A DNA stretch of 44,548 bases from contig NZ_JAKSYM010000171.1 in NCBI RefSeq assembly GCF_022829545.1, positions 1-44,548 of the forward strand, read 5' to 3'. Within the stretch, counting starts at the first letter, position 1. Each line of letters starts with the position of its first letter. A program made the position numbers and the translations under genes. Positions 25,241 to 33,536 of this stretch are shown piece after piece. The notes under the pieces were generated by a model that searched no databases, was not told the DNA's origin, and worked only from the letters and a program-made list of their open reading frames with translations. The stretch comes from Methylobacterium sp. J-030. Lineage in GTDB: Bacteria; Pseudomonadota; Alphaproteobacteria; Rhizobiales; Beijerinckiaceae.

Positions 25241-25711
25241 TCAGCGCGGGTGGTGAAGGCGGTCGAGCCATGCGCTGAGCGCCTGAAGCCGGACGGTTTG
25301 TCGAACACGAGATGAGGGGCCATCTTCATGTGATGCCCGACCATCGCGGCCAAACCTATGACCCGCAGGAGCCGCCGCCGCGGGGTGTGATCGGCTGGAC
25401 CAATGCGGGGCGCATGGTGAGGGGCGTCGCCGTTGTCGTGTTCCTCGCCGTCTCTGCGCTCGTCGCCAGTGCTCTCTACAAGCCCGCGAATCCGCAGCCG
25501 GCGTTCCTGGCCTTCGCCGCGGTCGGGTGGCGCTGCTGCCAGGCGTGAGGCTCCGATGCTTTGCAGCCACCTTCTCGTGCATCGACTGCAGCTCAGGGAT
25601 CGCCTCCACCTCGCGCAGCAGCGCGTTGACGTTCAGGTCCTCGCTCTCGCTGGCCGAGGCGGGCGCCTCGTCGACCACGAATCCCTCGGGCAGGTCGCCG
25701 GGGCCGCTCAT
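25241..25711 (-). CDS. Hypothetical protein, only N-terminal part convincing
   Basis: 156 residues from ATG 25711. The first 55 residues (SGPGDLPEGFVVDEAPAS, then NVNALLREVEAIPELQSMHEKVAAKH) look genuine and acidic; beyond about residue 60 the composition becomes Arg/Pro-rich and shadow-like, so the real gene may end sooner or be frameshifted near 25545. It follows the RHH gene by 54 bases and overlaps a plus-strand frame. Confidence 0.35.
   Translation of the reverse strand: MSGPGDLPEGFVVDEAPASASESEDLNVNALLREVEAIPELQSMHEKVAAKHRSLTPGSSATRPRRRPGTPAADSRACREHWRRAQRRRGTRQRRRPSPCAPHWSSRSHPAAAAPAGHRFGRDGRASHEDGPSSRVRQTVRLQALSAWLDRLHHPR
25312..25548 (+). CDS. Possible small membrane protein
   Basis: 78 residues with one clear hydrophobic segment (GVAVVVFLAVSALVASALY). 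No good ribosome site at either ATG (25312 or 25333). It lies opposite the doubtful C-terminal part of the minus-strand gene 25241-25711. Low confidence. Confidence 0.3.
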   Translation: MRGHLHVMPDHRGQTYDPQEPPPRGVIGWTNAGRMVRGVAVVVFLAVSALVASALYKPANPQPAFLAFAAVGWRCCQA

Positions 25712-25765
25712 CACGCGGCAACCCGCATTGCGGCGGCGGGGCCGGCTGGCGGGGGCAGGTCGCGA

Positions 25766-25912
25766 TCAGGCTGCGCGCACAATGGCTCGTAGCTCGCGAC
25801 GCAGGAATTCAGAGACTGTCGTATGGTCGCGCTCGGCCGCGGCCTCGATAGCGTCTTGCAGCTCTGGCTCGCACTTCAGCTTGATTAAGGTGGGGAACCG
25901 GGCCGGGCGCAT
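25766..25912 (-). CDS. Arc-type ribbon-helix-helix protein
   Basis: 48 residues, ATG at 25912 with GGAG 10 bases upstream. RFPTLIKLKCEPELQDAIEA forms the beta strand and helix A, and TTVSEFLRRELRAIVRA is helix B of an RHH fold. This is the complete size of a minimal Arc/MetJ-like DNA-binding protein. Likely a regulator or antitoxin in the accessory element. Confidence 0.65.
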   Translation of the reverse strand: MRPARFPTLIKLKCEPELQDAIEAAAERDHTTVSEFLRRELRAIVRAA

Positions 25913-26001
25913 GTTCGTCTACTCCATCGCTCGATCAGCAACTGAGTAGAACACGAAGGGGTCCTATCGTGACCCTATTGTATTTGGAGCGTGACGGCGT
26001 T

Positions 26002-26688
26002 TTACGCCCCTTCTGCGCTGGGCTTGCGGTCGCGAGGGTTTATTTCGGCCAAGATCTCTTCGAGGGACCGCCCCGAAGGCTCCGGCGCCGAAACAGGCTG
26101 CACGTTCAAGGACGTTTTGCCATCGCCGGACCAGTAGTCGACAATGGCTTCGTTGAAGTCGTCTATTGCTACGCACTCGTCCCAGATCGAATTTGAGATC
26201 ATGATCTCGGACGCCGCCGAGAAGCCAATCGAGGCCGGCGACATCTCGTGTTTTTTTCGGGGATGCCGGTCCATGCTTCCGGCGTAATCTGTGGGCGGCG
26301 AAGCGATTTCTCCACCGGTCCAAAAATAGATGTCGCTGATATGGTCGAAAGCTCGCTTCAAAGCCACTCGTGTATCAATTTCATTGAGGTTGGCGCGCTT
26401 CGCAATGATTCGAACGTTCTTCAAAGTCTTGGAAATCGTCCGAAACAGCTCCTTCGTAATCTTGTCGGAGGACATTTCCTCGACCAACGGAATAATCGCA
26501 GCCGAAAGTTGGAGGCGATATTCCACCTCCTCGGCTACCGACCGCTGATTTTCTTCAGCGCTCTTGTGGATTTGTTCCCGCAGCCGGTCGTTGACCCGGA
26601 AAGCAACGCCATGCCGCTTGACTTCCGAAGCCGGCTTCGGCGGGCGGCCCATGCGCTTCTTGGGAGTGGCGTCGGCATCGTCGGTCAT
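26002..26688 (-). CDS. RHH-containing regulatory protein
   Basis: 228 residues from 26688 (26700 or 26709 also possible). A basic AT-hook-like arm (KKRMGRPPKPASEVKRHG) leads into VAFRVNDRLREQIHKSAEENQRSVAEEVEYRL, an Arc-like ribbon-helix-helix. The remaining 150 residues are helical and unknown, with a local drop in GC around 26230-26560. It sits 136 bases from the divergent HTH gene at 26825 and may control the replication module. Confidence 0.65.
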   Translation of the reverse strand: MTDDADATPKKRMGRPPKPASEVKRHGVAFRVNDRLREQIHKSAEENQRSVAEEVEYRLQLSAAIIPLVEEMSSDKITKELFRTISKTLKNVRIIAKRANLNEIDTRVALKRAFDHISDIYFWTGGEIASPPTDYAGSMDRHPRKKHEMSPASIGFSAASEIMISNSIWDECVAIDDFNEAIVDYWSGDGKTSLNVQPVSAPEPSGRSLEEILAEINPRDRKPSAEGA

Positions 26689-26824
26689 TCGTGGCCCCAT
26701 CGTGTCCACATACCGTTACAAGAAAAGTGCAGGAAAGGCTAGACCTGGGCCTCGACTTCCCTTAGTTTCCGTTTCTGTAGCGCGTGCATGAAAGTCCGCC
26801 GCTCTACCGCGTCGGAGGCCCGTG

Positions 26825-27025
26825 ATGAATCAGGATGAGTTGAAGCGCCTGCTGCTCAAGACGACAGCCGACGTGAAGCAGACCGCGGCAGCGATCGGCT
26901 TCAGCGAGAAAACTGTCCGGCGGGGCATTCGGGACGAGACGATCCCGTGCGTGAAGTTCGGACCTCGCAAGTACCGCGTCCCGACCACTTGGATTGCCGA
27001 GAAGCTGGGCGCTGTCGCCGCCTGA
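26825..27025 (+). CDS. Small HTH (excisionase-like) DNA-binding protein
   Basis: 66 residues, ATG at 26825 with GGAGG 6 bases upstream. TTADVKQTAAAIGFSEKTVRRGIRDETIPCVKFGPRKYRVP is a winged-helix layout of the MerR/excisionase type. First gene of the rightward replication-integration module. Confidence 0.65.
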   Translation: MNQDELKRLLLKTTADVKQTAAAIGFSEKTVRRGIRDETIPCVKFGPRKYRVPTTWIAEKLGAVAA

Positions 27026-27109
27026 CTCCACCATCCGCGGGCGAGCCCCGCGGGCCGCTCATTCCCGCGTCGATGCGGCCGACGCGCTCACCACGAGGTC
27101 AATTGCCTC

Positions 27110-27325
27110 ATGTCTCGGAACGAAGGAACCCCCGGCGCGGGCAAGCGCTCGGGGGCTCCGGGGAATGTCGTTGCTGGCGCTTTCGACACCTCGGATTTAG
27201 CACCCGATCCTATCGAAATCCAGACTGCTCGACTGCGGTCTCAGTTCGATTTCAGTCCCTCCGTCGCCGCTGCTGTCGCGACACTGGCCTACGCTGTCCC
27301 CGAGACTTGGGGCGCTAAGGCATGA
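27110..27325 (+). CDS. Small hypothetical protein
   Basis: 71 residues, Gly/Ala-rich N-terminus and a helical C-terminus (FDFSPSVAAAVATLAYAVPETWG). Its stop overlaps the next start (ATGA). No family recognised. Confidence 0.55.
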   Translation: MSRNEGTPGAGKRSGAPGNVVAGAFDTSDLAPDPIEIQTARLRSQFDFSPSVAAAVATLAYAVPETWGAKA

Positions 27326-27777
27326 CTCGGACGCGCTCGATCCACACGAAGGTTCAACGGCTCATCCCCGTCCTCGGCTCACCGATGGATGGTGAAGCCC
27401 TCGGCGCCGCGCGGGCGATCGGGCGCGTCCTCGACGGCGCAGGGCTTGGGTTCACCGACCTCGCCGCCGCGATTCCTGCACCTTCGATCGCTCAGGGCGT
27501 AAAAACTTTTACACCTAAGACGCCCGTCCGCACCCCGGCCGCCACCGTCCCAGAGTTCCATGCGTACCGGTTGCGCCGGGCCTACACGTCGCGGCAGGAA
27601 CAGCAGCACCGCGCCCGGGTCGCTTTCTGCCAGAGCCGCTCGTGGCGCTTGACGCCGCGGGAGCGCGGGTTCCTCGACGGCATCGCCCGTCAGCACGGCA
27701 ACCTCACGTTCCGCCAGGGCGACTGCCTCGCCGCCCTCACCGACCGCCTCGTATGGGAGGACCGGCGCGCGTGCTGA
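27322..27777 (+). CDS. Hypothetical protein of the replication module
   Basis: 151 residues, coupled on both sides by overlapping stop and start codons. The C-terminal part (RLTPRERGFLDGIARQHGNLTFRQGDCLAALTDRL) is conserved-looking. No domain can be named. Position directly before the primase-like gene suggests an accessory replication role. Confidence 0.65.
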   Translation: MTRTRSIHTKVQRLIPVLGSPMDGEALGAARAIGRVLDGAGLGFTDLAAAIPAPSIAQGVKTFTPKTPVRTPAATVPEFHAYRLRRAYTSRQEQQHRARVAFCQSRSWRLTPRERGFLDGIARQHGNLTFRQGDCLAALTDRLVWEDRRAC

Positions 27778-28697
27778 ACTTGCACCATGCGGCCTCTTGC
27801 CTGCCGGGAGGGCGCGTCATCAGTGACGGCGTCTCGTTCCGCGCCCCAGGGCACGGCGCTGGCGACATGTCGGCTCGGATCCTGCCCGCAGCCGACAAGC
27901 GCAACGGCTACACCGTCACGTCGTTCGCGGGCGACGATCCGTTGTCCCTGCGCGACTTCATCGACGCACAGTGTGGCCTTCCCCGGTGGGAGGAGCGTGA
28001 GCGTCGGCAAGAGCCGAACTCGCGCGAGCTCGCCCGTCAGGAACGGGCCCAGGAGCAGCAGCGAGTCGCCCGCGAGGCCGAAGCCCGGATCAAGGCCGAA
28101 CGCGTCGTGCGGATCTGGCATGAGGCGCGGGCCGACCCGCGCGGGACCCTCGTAGAGGATCCGTACCTCAACAAAGAGCGCGGTCTCATCCTTCCTGAAG
28201 GCGTCTGCGGGCACGCGATCCGGTTTCACCCGGGAGGCCCGTGGGAGGGCGAGCGCGTCCCAATGATGCTCTGCGCCTACCGGGACATCATCACGAACGA
28301 TGTCGTGGGCCTGCATCGCACCCGCCTCGACCCTGTTACCGGCCGGAAGGTCGGCCGGAAGATGCTCGGCCGGGCCAATGGCGCGGCGATCAAGCTTACC
28401 CCCGACGCCGAGGTAACGATGGGCCTCGCCCTGGCCGAAGGCGTCGAATCCGCGCTTGCCGGCATGGCGCTCGGCCTCGTGCCGATGTGGGCCATGGGCA
28501 GCGTCGGCGGGATAGCGGCCTTCCCGGTCCTGTCCGGCATCGAGGCCCTGACGATCTGCGCCGAGACCGGACCCGCCAGCGAGAAGGCCGTTGAGGAAGT
28601 CGGCAACCGCTGGACCGAGGTTGGGCGCGAGGTGCGGATCTGCCGTCCCCGCCACGGCTCGGACCTAAATGATGCGATCCGGGAGGCGAACCGCTGA
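27771..28697 (+). CDS. Toprim-domain primase-like protein
   Basis: 308 residues from a GTG at 27771, overlapping the previous stop. A helical Arg/Glu-rich region (about 80-125) precedes the Toprim core: LALAEGVESALAGMALGLVPMWAMGSVGGIA (catalytic Glu in EGVES) and LTICAET. This is the arrangement of phage and integrative-element primases. The zinc-finger domain of DnaG is absent. The next gene, a helicase, starts within its stop codon. Confidence 0.8.
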   Translation: MLNLHHAASCLPGGRVISDGVSFRAPGHGAGDMSARILPAADKRNGYTVTSFAGDDPLSLRDFIDAQCGLPRWEERERRQEPNSRELARQERAQEQQRVAREAEARIKAERVVRIWHEARADPRGTLVEDPYLNKERGLILPEGVCGHAIRFHPGGPWEGERVPMMLCAYRDIITNDVVGLHRTRLDPVTGRKVGRKMLGRANGAAIKLTPDAEVTMGLALAEGVESALAGMALGLVPMWAMGSVGGIAAFPVLSGIEALTICAETGPASEKAVEEVGNRWTEVGREVRICRPRHGSDLNDAIREANR

Positions 28698-29992
28698 TGG
28701 ACGCGCCCAAGCAGCCCGACCTCGATGCTTCGGCAATCGTCCACCCGTTCCGACGCGCACAGCAGGACGCCGAACCCGACGACGGGCGGTTTCCTCCTTT
28801 CGAAGGGCAACCCACCGCTTCAGCGCCGAAGATCCCTGAAATCCTCTGGCACGGCGATGCTGACCCTCACGCTGATCGCCCATGGCTCGTGCGGGATCTC
28901 GTCCCGGAAACCGGCAAGGGCCTGATTTCTGGACAGTGGGGGGCGGGCAAGACTTTCGGTGCGCTCGACCTGTCGGCTTCGGTAATGACGCTGACCAAGT
29001 TTGCCAACCGCCGCACGGAGCGTCAGGGCGGCGTCCTCTTCATCGCGCCGGAGGGCGCCTTCGAGATCCCGATCCGCCTGCGCGGCCTGATCGAAGGCAA
29101 GCTCACACAGGCGAGGGCGATGACGGGCCAGCCGACGTCGCTCGACCGCCTGCCCTTCGCCTGGATCGAAGAATGCCCTCGTCTCGTCGAGCGGAGTGCC
29201 CTCGCGACGCTGCTGACCGTCGGCAATGAAGTTCGAGACCGTCTGCGCCAGGAATTCGACCTGCCGCTCGTCCTCATCATCATCGACACGATCGCTGCCG
29301 GAGCCGGATTCAACGACGAGAACAGTGCCGCCGAAACCCAGAAGGTGATGGACGCCATGCAGGCGCTCAGCCGCGAGACCGGTGCCTTCGTTATGGGCGT
29401 CGACCACTTCGGCAAGACAAGCGAGACCGGCACCCGAGGCAGCTCGGCCAAAGAGGGCGCCGCCGACACGGTGTTGGCCTTCCTCGCCAACCGGGATGAG
29501 GCCGGCAACGTCAGCAACACCCGCATGGCCGTCCGGAAGCTCCGCGGTGGCCGGATCGGGATGGAGACGCCCTACACCCTCGACGTGGTGCAGATCGGCG
29601 AGTCCTCCAATCGCGAGCCGGTCACGACCTGTGTCGTGAACTGGCAGGACCGGGAGCACGGGAACGCACCAGCGCCGCCCGCTCGCAATCCATGGCCGAA
29701 GAAGCTGCAGCTCTTCCGCACGGCCCTGGAGGCGACGGTCGCCAGCCGCGGCAAGCGCATTCGGCCGTTCGGAAGCGAGGGGGCCGAGCAGGTCGCCGCT
29801 GAGGCCGCGATGGTCCGCGCTGAATTCGTCGCCCGCTACCCTGCGGCTGCATCCGACACCGACGCCAAAAGGTCCGACGCCAAGCGGAAGGCCTTTGATC
29901 GAGCGGTGCTGGTGGCCACCGAGAGTGGGCTGATCGGGTGCTGCGAGATGAGCGGATTCGACCACTACTGGATCATCGCCAATGTCCCGTGA
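28697..29992 (+). CDS. RepA-like replicative helicase (AAA/RecA-fold ATPase)
   Basis: 431 residues. Walker A GQWGAGKT (about 79-86) and Walker B LVLIIIDTIAAG (about 191-202) with DHFGKTSETGTRGSSAKEGAADTVL after them, the pattern of RepA/gp4-like hexameric helicases. The C-terminal domain is winged-helix-like. Start overlaps the primase stop. Together with the primase and the iteron region it forms a self-contained replication module. Confidence 0.85.
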   Translation: MDAPKQPDLDASAIVHPFRRAQQDAEPDDGRFPPFEGQPTASAPKIPEILWHGDADPHADRPWLVRDLVPETGKGLISGQWGAGKTFGALDLSASVMTLTKFANRRTERQGGVLFIAPEGAFEIPIRLRGLIEGKLTQARAMTGQPTSLDRLPFAWIEECPRLVERSALATLLTVGNEVRDRLRQEFDLPLVLIIIDTIAAGAGFNDENSAAETQKVMDAMQALSRETGAFVMGVDHFGKTSETGTRGSSAKEGAADTVLAFLANRDEAGNVSNTRMAVRKLRGGRIGMETPYTLDVVQIGESSNREPVTTCVVNWQDREHGNAPAPPARNPWPKKLQLFRTALEATVASRGKRIRPFGSEGAEQVAAEAAMVRAEFVARYPAAASDTDAKRSDAKRKAFDRAVLVATESGLIGCCEMSGFDHYWIIANVP

Positions 29993-30007
29993 TGCGGTTC
30001 GTGGCCC

Positions 30008-30049
30008 GGACGGACAGGACACTCTCTAGTGTTCGTGTCCTGTCCGTCC
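30008..30049. repeat. 15-bp perfect inverted repeat (hairpin) after the helicase gene
   Basis: GGACGGACAGGACAC (30008-30022) and its exact complement (30035-30049) flank a 12-base loop, where ACACT/AGTGT can add pairs. It begins 15 bases after the helicase stop. It could act as a terminator, but lacks a U run; its relation to the adjacent TGTCCG repeats suggests an origin or operator structure. Confidence 0.7.
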
Positions 30050-30129
30050 AAAATGTCCGGTCCACTCGGACGGGTCGGATATTCCGGATTTTGTCCGCTT
30101 TGTCCGGTTTGTCCACGAGGGGACGCCCG
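30050..30129. repeat. TGTCCG iterons, candidate replication origin
   Basis: Three tandem 9-mers stand at 30090-30116: TTTGTCCGC, TTTGTCCGG and TTTGTCCAC. Further TGTCCG copies occur at 30041 and 30054 and CTCGGACGGG near 30064 inverted. No gene covers the region. Iterons directly behind a RepA-like helicase and primase are the usual make-up of an oriV in replicating integrative elements. Confidence 0.6.
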
Positions 30130-30411
30130 ATGATCCCCACTGCCGATCGCTGGGGCCCATTCCGGAAGGATCTGGACGAGGCCGAACGCCGCGCCTGCCT
30201 TCGCGGTCTCCGGGCGACCGCTCGACTGCTGGCAGGTCCGTGCGCGGTCGAACCCTGCCGCCTCCTCGCCCGGTCCGAGACCGACCCGGCGTCCCTGGAG
30301 TCTGCGAACCGCGCGTTGAATGCGATGGCCGCCAACGATCGCCGCCAGATCTGGGCCGCCTACGCCGCGCTCGCCCGGTCCGATCCCACGCTCACCGCGG
30401 GAGGCCGATAG
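30130..30411 (+). CDS. Small hypothetical protein
   Basis: 93 residues, ATG at 30130 with GAGGGG 8 bases upstream. Helical, Arg/Ala-rich (DLDEAERRACLRGLRATARLLAG). A longer in-frame reading upstream would cover the iterons and is rejected. No domain recognised. Confidence 0.65.
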   Translation: MIPTADRWGPFRKDLDEAERRACLRGLRATARLLAGPCAVEPCRLLARSETDPASLESANRALNAMAANDRRQIWAAYAALARSDPTLTAGGR

Positions 30412-30415
30412 CGCC

Positions 30416-30688
30416 ATGTCTCGCGAGCGCCACCATGCCGACGTGCTGCCGGTCTCGCTGCCGCCTCGCGGGCTGTCGCGCACTGAATCGGCCGCCTACG
30501 TCGGCGTCTCGGCCTCGTTGTTCGACATCATGGTCAAGGATGGCCGCATGCCGCCGCCGAAGCGGATCAACGCCCGCACGGTCTGGGATCGGCTCCGTCT
30601 TGACGCCGCGTTCTTGGCGTTGCCCGATGACGGCGACCACGAGACCGCTTCGAAGGTGCCCGACGCCTGGGGGGATCTCGCTGTATGA
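30416..30688 (+). CDS. AlpA-like HTH protein (excisionase candidate)
   Basis: 90 residues. GLSRTESAAYVGVSASLFDIMVKDGRMPPPKRINARTVWDRLRLD (about 19-63) is the AlpA/MerR-like winged helix of prophage and island excisionases. Its stop overlaps the integrase start as ATGA, so the two are coupled: a recombination directionality factor for the integrase is the likely role. Confidence 0.75.
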   Translation: MSRERHHADVLPVSLPPRGLSRTESAAYVGVSASLFDIMVKDGRMPPPKRINARTVWDRLRLDAAFLALPDDGDHETASKVPDAWGDLAV

Positions 30689-31944
30689 GCATCGAGGTCG
30701 ACATGCCGGGGCGTCTTCCCCGCTACTGCGTCGAGGACGTGGACCGGCACGGGAATGTGCGGGTCTACCTGCGCCGTAAGGGCTGGCCGAAGGTCCGGAT
30801 CCAGGGCCTCCCGTGGACCGAGCTGTTCATGGAGGCGTACCGGGCCGCACTCGATGGCACGCCCGAGGATAAACCTCGCGATCGGCATGCGACGCAGGCC
30901 GACAGCTGGAGATGGCTGTGCCAGCAGTACCTCGCCTCGACCAAGTTCAAGGGTCTCGACCCCGTCACCCAGCGGCGGCGCCGCGCGCTCCTCGAGGCCA
31001 CCTACGAGGAGCCGACGAAGCCCGGGGCCAAGACTGTGTTCGCCGACTTCCCCCTCGCCCGCCTGACGCCAGCCGCGATTCGGATCCTGCGCGACCGTAA
31101 GGCCGACGTGCCGGACGGAGCCAACAACACGGTCAAGGCGATCCGGGCCGTATTCAAATGGGCGATCCACCCGGAGGTGGCCCTGGTCCAGCACAACCCT
31201 GCGCGGGACGTGGCCTACATCGCCACCGCGTCGGAGGGCTTCCACACCTGGAGCGTCGACGAGGTGCTGCGCTACATCGCACGCCATCCGCCGGGCAGTC
31301 GCGCCTACCTCGCGCTGTGCCTGCTATTGTTCGCCGGCGGCCGTCGGTCCGACGCTGTCGTGTTCGGTCGCCAGCACCTGCAGGGTGCCTGGCTCCGGTA
31401 CACGCAACACAAGGGCCGGAACTCCAAGCCGATGACGCTGGAGGTGCCGATGCTGCCGATCTTGCGCGCGGCGATCGAGGCGTGCCCGAATCAGAACCTA
31501 ACGTTCCTCGTGACCGAGCGCGGCCAACCGTTCACGTCGAACGGATTCGGCAACTGGTTCAAGGATCGGTGCCGGGAAGCTGCGCTGCCCCACTGCTCGG
31601 CGCACGGGCTTCGAAAGGCCGGCGCGACCCTCGCGGCCGAGAACGGCGCGACCGAGCGGCAGTTGATGGCGATGTTTGGTTGGAGGACGTCCAAGATGGC
31701 AGAGCACTACACCCGTAAAGCGGAGCAGAAGCGGCTCGCCGGCGGTGCCATGCACCTGATCGACCTGGATTGTTCGGGCTCAGGTAGTGTCCCACTTTTA
31801 GAAGCTCAACGAGCCGGTGGGACTTACAGTGGGAAAACCGCAATGAAATCAGCGTCGATTTCAGCGATTGGTGCCCAGGAAAGGACTGTGCCACCCGTTT
31901 TATCATGTGCATTGATATCAAGCACTTACGAGCAATCCGATTAA
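30685..31944 (+). CDS. Tyrosine-family site-specific integrase
   Basis: 419 residues. N-terminal arm-binding/SAM-like region to about 190, then the catalytic domain: R in LLFAGGRRSDAV, K in YTQHKGRNS, HGLRKAG (HxxR), GW in place of the second His and the nucleophile Tyr in AEHYTRKAE. The family core ends near residue 365 (31780); the last ~55 residues (SVPLLEAQRAGG onward) run through the attachment region and may differ from the native end. Integrates the element to the left. Confidence 0.9.
   Translation: MSIEVDMPGRLPRYCVEDVDRHGNVRVYLRRKGWPKVRIQGLPWTELFMEAYRAALDGTPEDKPRDRHATQADSWRWLCQQYLASTKFKGLDPVTQRRRRALLEATYEEPTKPGAKTVFADFPLARLTPAAIRILRDRKADVPDGANNTVKAIRAVFKWAIHPEVALVQHNPARDVAYIATASEGFHTWSVDEVLRYIARHPPGSRAYLALCLLLFAGGRRSDAVVFGRQHLQGAWLRYTQHKGRNSKPMTLEVPMLPILRAAIEACPNQNLTFLVTERGQPFTSNGFGNWFKDRCREAALPHCSAHGLRKAGATLAAENGATERQLMAMFGWRTSKMAEHYTRKAEQKRLAGGAMHLIDLDCSGSGSVPLLEAQRAGGTYSGKTAMKSASISAIGAQERTVPPVLSCALISSTYEQSD
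31789..31835. promoter_or_regulatory. Possible integrase arm-type sites
   Basis: GTCCCAC (31789-31795) and its complement GTGGGAC (31817-31823), followed by AGTGGGA (31829-31835), repeat just before the attachment core. Repeated short sites flanking a core are typical arm-type binding sites of tyrosine integrases. Confidence 0.4.
31869..31887 (-). other. Attachment core: copy of a tRNA-Leu-type 3' end
   Basis: Read on the minus strand, 19 bases give AGTCCTTTCCTGGGCACCA: the 3' T-arm side, the acceptor strand CCTGGGC, discriminator A and CCA of a tRNA-Leu-like gene. The body of a tRNA does not follow on either side. This is expected of an att site at the edge of an integrated element, and it lies inside the 3' end of the integrase gene. 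No second copy was noticed in the window, so the other end is probably outside it. Confidence 0.6.
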
Positions 31945-32056
31945 GCCGTGTATATCAGTCCTGTATGCAGACAACAAGCGCAAGCTACTTGATAGATCGT
32001 TGCGACTCACCGAATCTCGACCTTCGGCGATCTCGCCAGCGATGGTAGGCACAGCC

Positions 32057-33202
32057 ATGACTAACCCTCGACTCGATAGAGTTTACAAATCCAAAGGCTC
32101 AACGCCCAAGTTCGAAGAAGTAGCGATTGGCGGCGATCCGCAGGACCTGACCCTCTTAGAAAAATTTCGCTCAGAAGTGCTTGAAAAAAGGTATGGGTCG
32201 CAATCAGTCGTAAATGGATCGTTTTTACATCCACTACGAATTATGGCAGCAACTGAAGAAACGCCAATGATGGCGGCACAGATCTGCCACCTAGCTTGCC
32301 GAGATCTCAACGCGGGCCATCAGCGCCGGTTGCGTGAATATTTGTGCGTAGGATTTTACATCGCAAGGAAATTTATAGGAAGGCCGAATCAAATTAAATT
32401 TCTTACGGAAGAGGTGATCGATAATCGACGCAAATCGGGATTTGATCCCGCTAAAGTTGAAAACTCTCTCCTTCATTACCTGTTTATATACATATTTCAT
32501 CAAAGTGGACTAGTAACTCGCGACCGTGCGACACGATATGCAGAGGCACTGCAGCCCTATTTCGATTCGAATTTGACTTATGAAGAGGTGAGGCATCGTC
32601 TTTTGTCACATGGCCCGACGCTGCTTTATAAAGCTGCAGGTAAGTGGAAAACCGCTTCCAATGCGCGAGATTTAGCAGATCGACCTTCCCAAATCACGGC
32701 ATCGTTAGATATCGATGAGATCGTAGCCGATTTGTTAAAGGAGAAGGCCGCAATACGGCAGGACAATGCCACGCTTGCCGATGATGATCAGTCGGGTCGA
32801 AGTTCCGTAAATTCACTTGGGGGTGTTTGGATCAATCCAAATTCGAGCAACCAACCTGATTTACCGGCGGAGCTCCCGAATAATGAACCCAATTTAGAGC
32901 ATAATAAGAAATTAGTTGATGGGACCAATTTTCTTAAATCAAATTCTGGTAGTTCCGACGGAACTCAAGATCAAAATAAGCTTTTAACCGAGGGCCAATC
33001 AATCAGCGACGATCTTGACGAAACTATTGACGGGGAAGTTATTGACAGCAATTTGGGTGATATACTGCTGAAAGCAATGTTAGTTGGAGAAAAAATTTCA
33101 AAGAAAAATCTTGATTCTACTCAACAGAAAGATGCTTTTGCTCTGACGGTATCTTTATGTTCCGATATTGTCGCGCTTCGTAATCTTCTGTTTGAGGTCT
33201 AA
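32057..33202 (+). CDS. AT-rich orphan gene, hypothetical
   Basis: 381 residues from ATG 32057 (32000 or 32042 possible). GC is far below that of the surroundings and codon use is unlike the neighbours, pointing to recent acquisition. The N-terminal half is folded-looking (ICHLACRDLNAGHQRRLREYLCVGFYIARKFIG); residues ~240-330 are Asn/Ser/Asp-rich and probably disordered, followed by a short helical C-terminal domain. No domain is recognised. It starts 170 bases past the attachment core, where cargo genes often lie. Confidence 0.7.
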   Translation: MTNPRLDRVYKSKGSTPKFEEVAIGGDPQDLTLLEKFRSEVLEKRYGSQSVVNGSFLHPLRIMAATEETPMMAAQICHLACRDLNAGHQRRLREYLCVGFYIARKFIGRPNQIKFLTEEVIDNRRKSGFDPAKVENSLLHYLFIYIFHQSGLVTRDRATRYAEALQPYFDSNLTYEEVRHRLLSHGPTLLYKAAGKWKTASNARDLADRPSQITASLDIDEIVADLLKEKAAIRQDNATLADDDQSGRSSVNSLGGVWINPNSSNQPDLPAELPNNEPNLEHNKKLVDGTNFLKSNSGSSDGTQDQNKLLTEGQSISDDLDETIDGEVIDSNLGDILLKAMLVGEKISKKNLDSTQQKDAFALTVSLCSDIVALRNLLFEV

Positions 33203-33249
33203 AAACTGGCACATAGACGCGGTTAGCGTATTAGGAGACCACAAACGCT

Positions 33250-33445
33250 AGTGTTCTCGATGGCCTGCGGGCGGTGGTTGTATTGCTTCTGCCGCCCGAT
33301 CCTCAGAAGTCAAAGACTGGGCCGCCGCCTGCCTCAGATCGGGCGGCGCTGGCGGGCATCATTATCGTGCTGCACACCGGCATGTTGCGGAAGCACCCGC
33401 AGCTTCTGACGAGGACGCAGTGTCAAGACACTCTGGCGGCATTTA
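33250..33445 (+). pseudogene. IS5-family transposase, N-terminal fragment
   Basis: Encodes LLPPDPQKSKTGPP, then SDRAALAGIIIVLHTG, the DNA-binding start of IS5-family transposases, then after a frameshift GRSVKTLWRH, matching the usual GCGSxxTCWRRL. It is cut off by the left end of the IS630-type element at about 33446. Confidence 0.6.
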
Positions 33446-33536
33446 TACCAACCCTCGTTGAGTGGGACTCACGAGGGGTAGCGGCGGCGGACCGTTGGTG
33501 ATTCTGTCCTTGGGTTTGGAGCCGGAGGAGGATGGC

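Noticed and set aside
27690..28655. 321-codon minus-strand frame opposite the Toprim gene
   Set aside because: No motif; the plus-strand frame is coupled with both neighbours and carries the Toprim core.
28820..30022. 400-codon minus-strand frame opposite the helicase
   Set aside because: Shadow; Walker motifs and coupled start belong to the plus-strand frame.
30008..30049. Inverted repeat as simple terminator of the helicase gene
   Set aside because: No U-run follows, and it shares its sequence with the neighbouring TGTCCG repeats; an origin or operator role fits better, though termination is not excluded.
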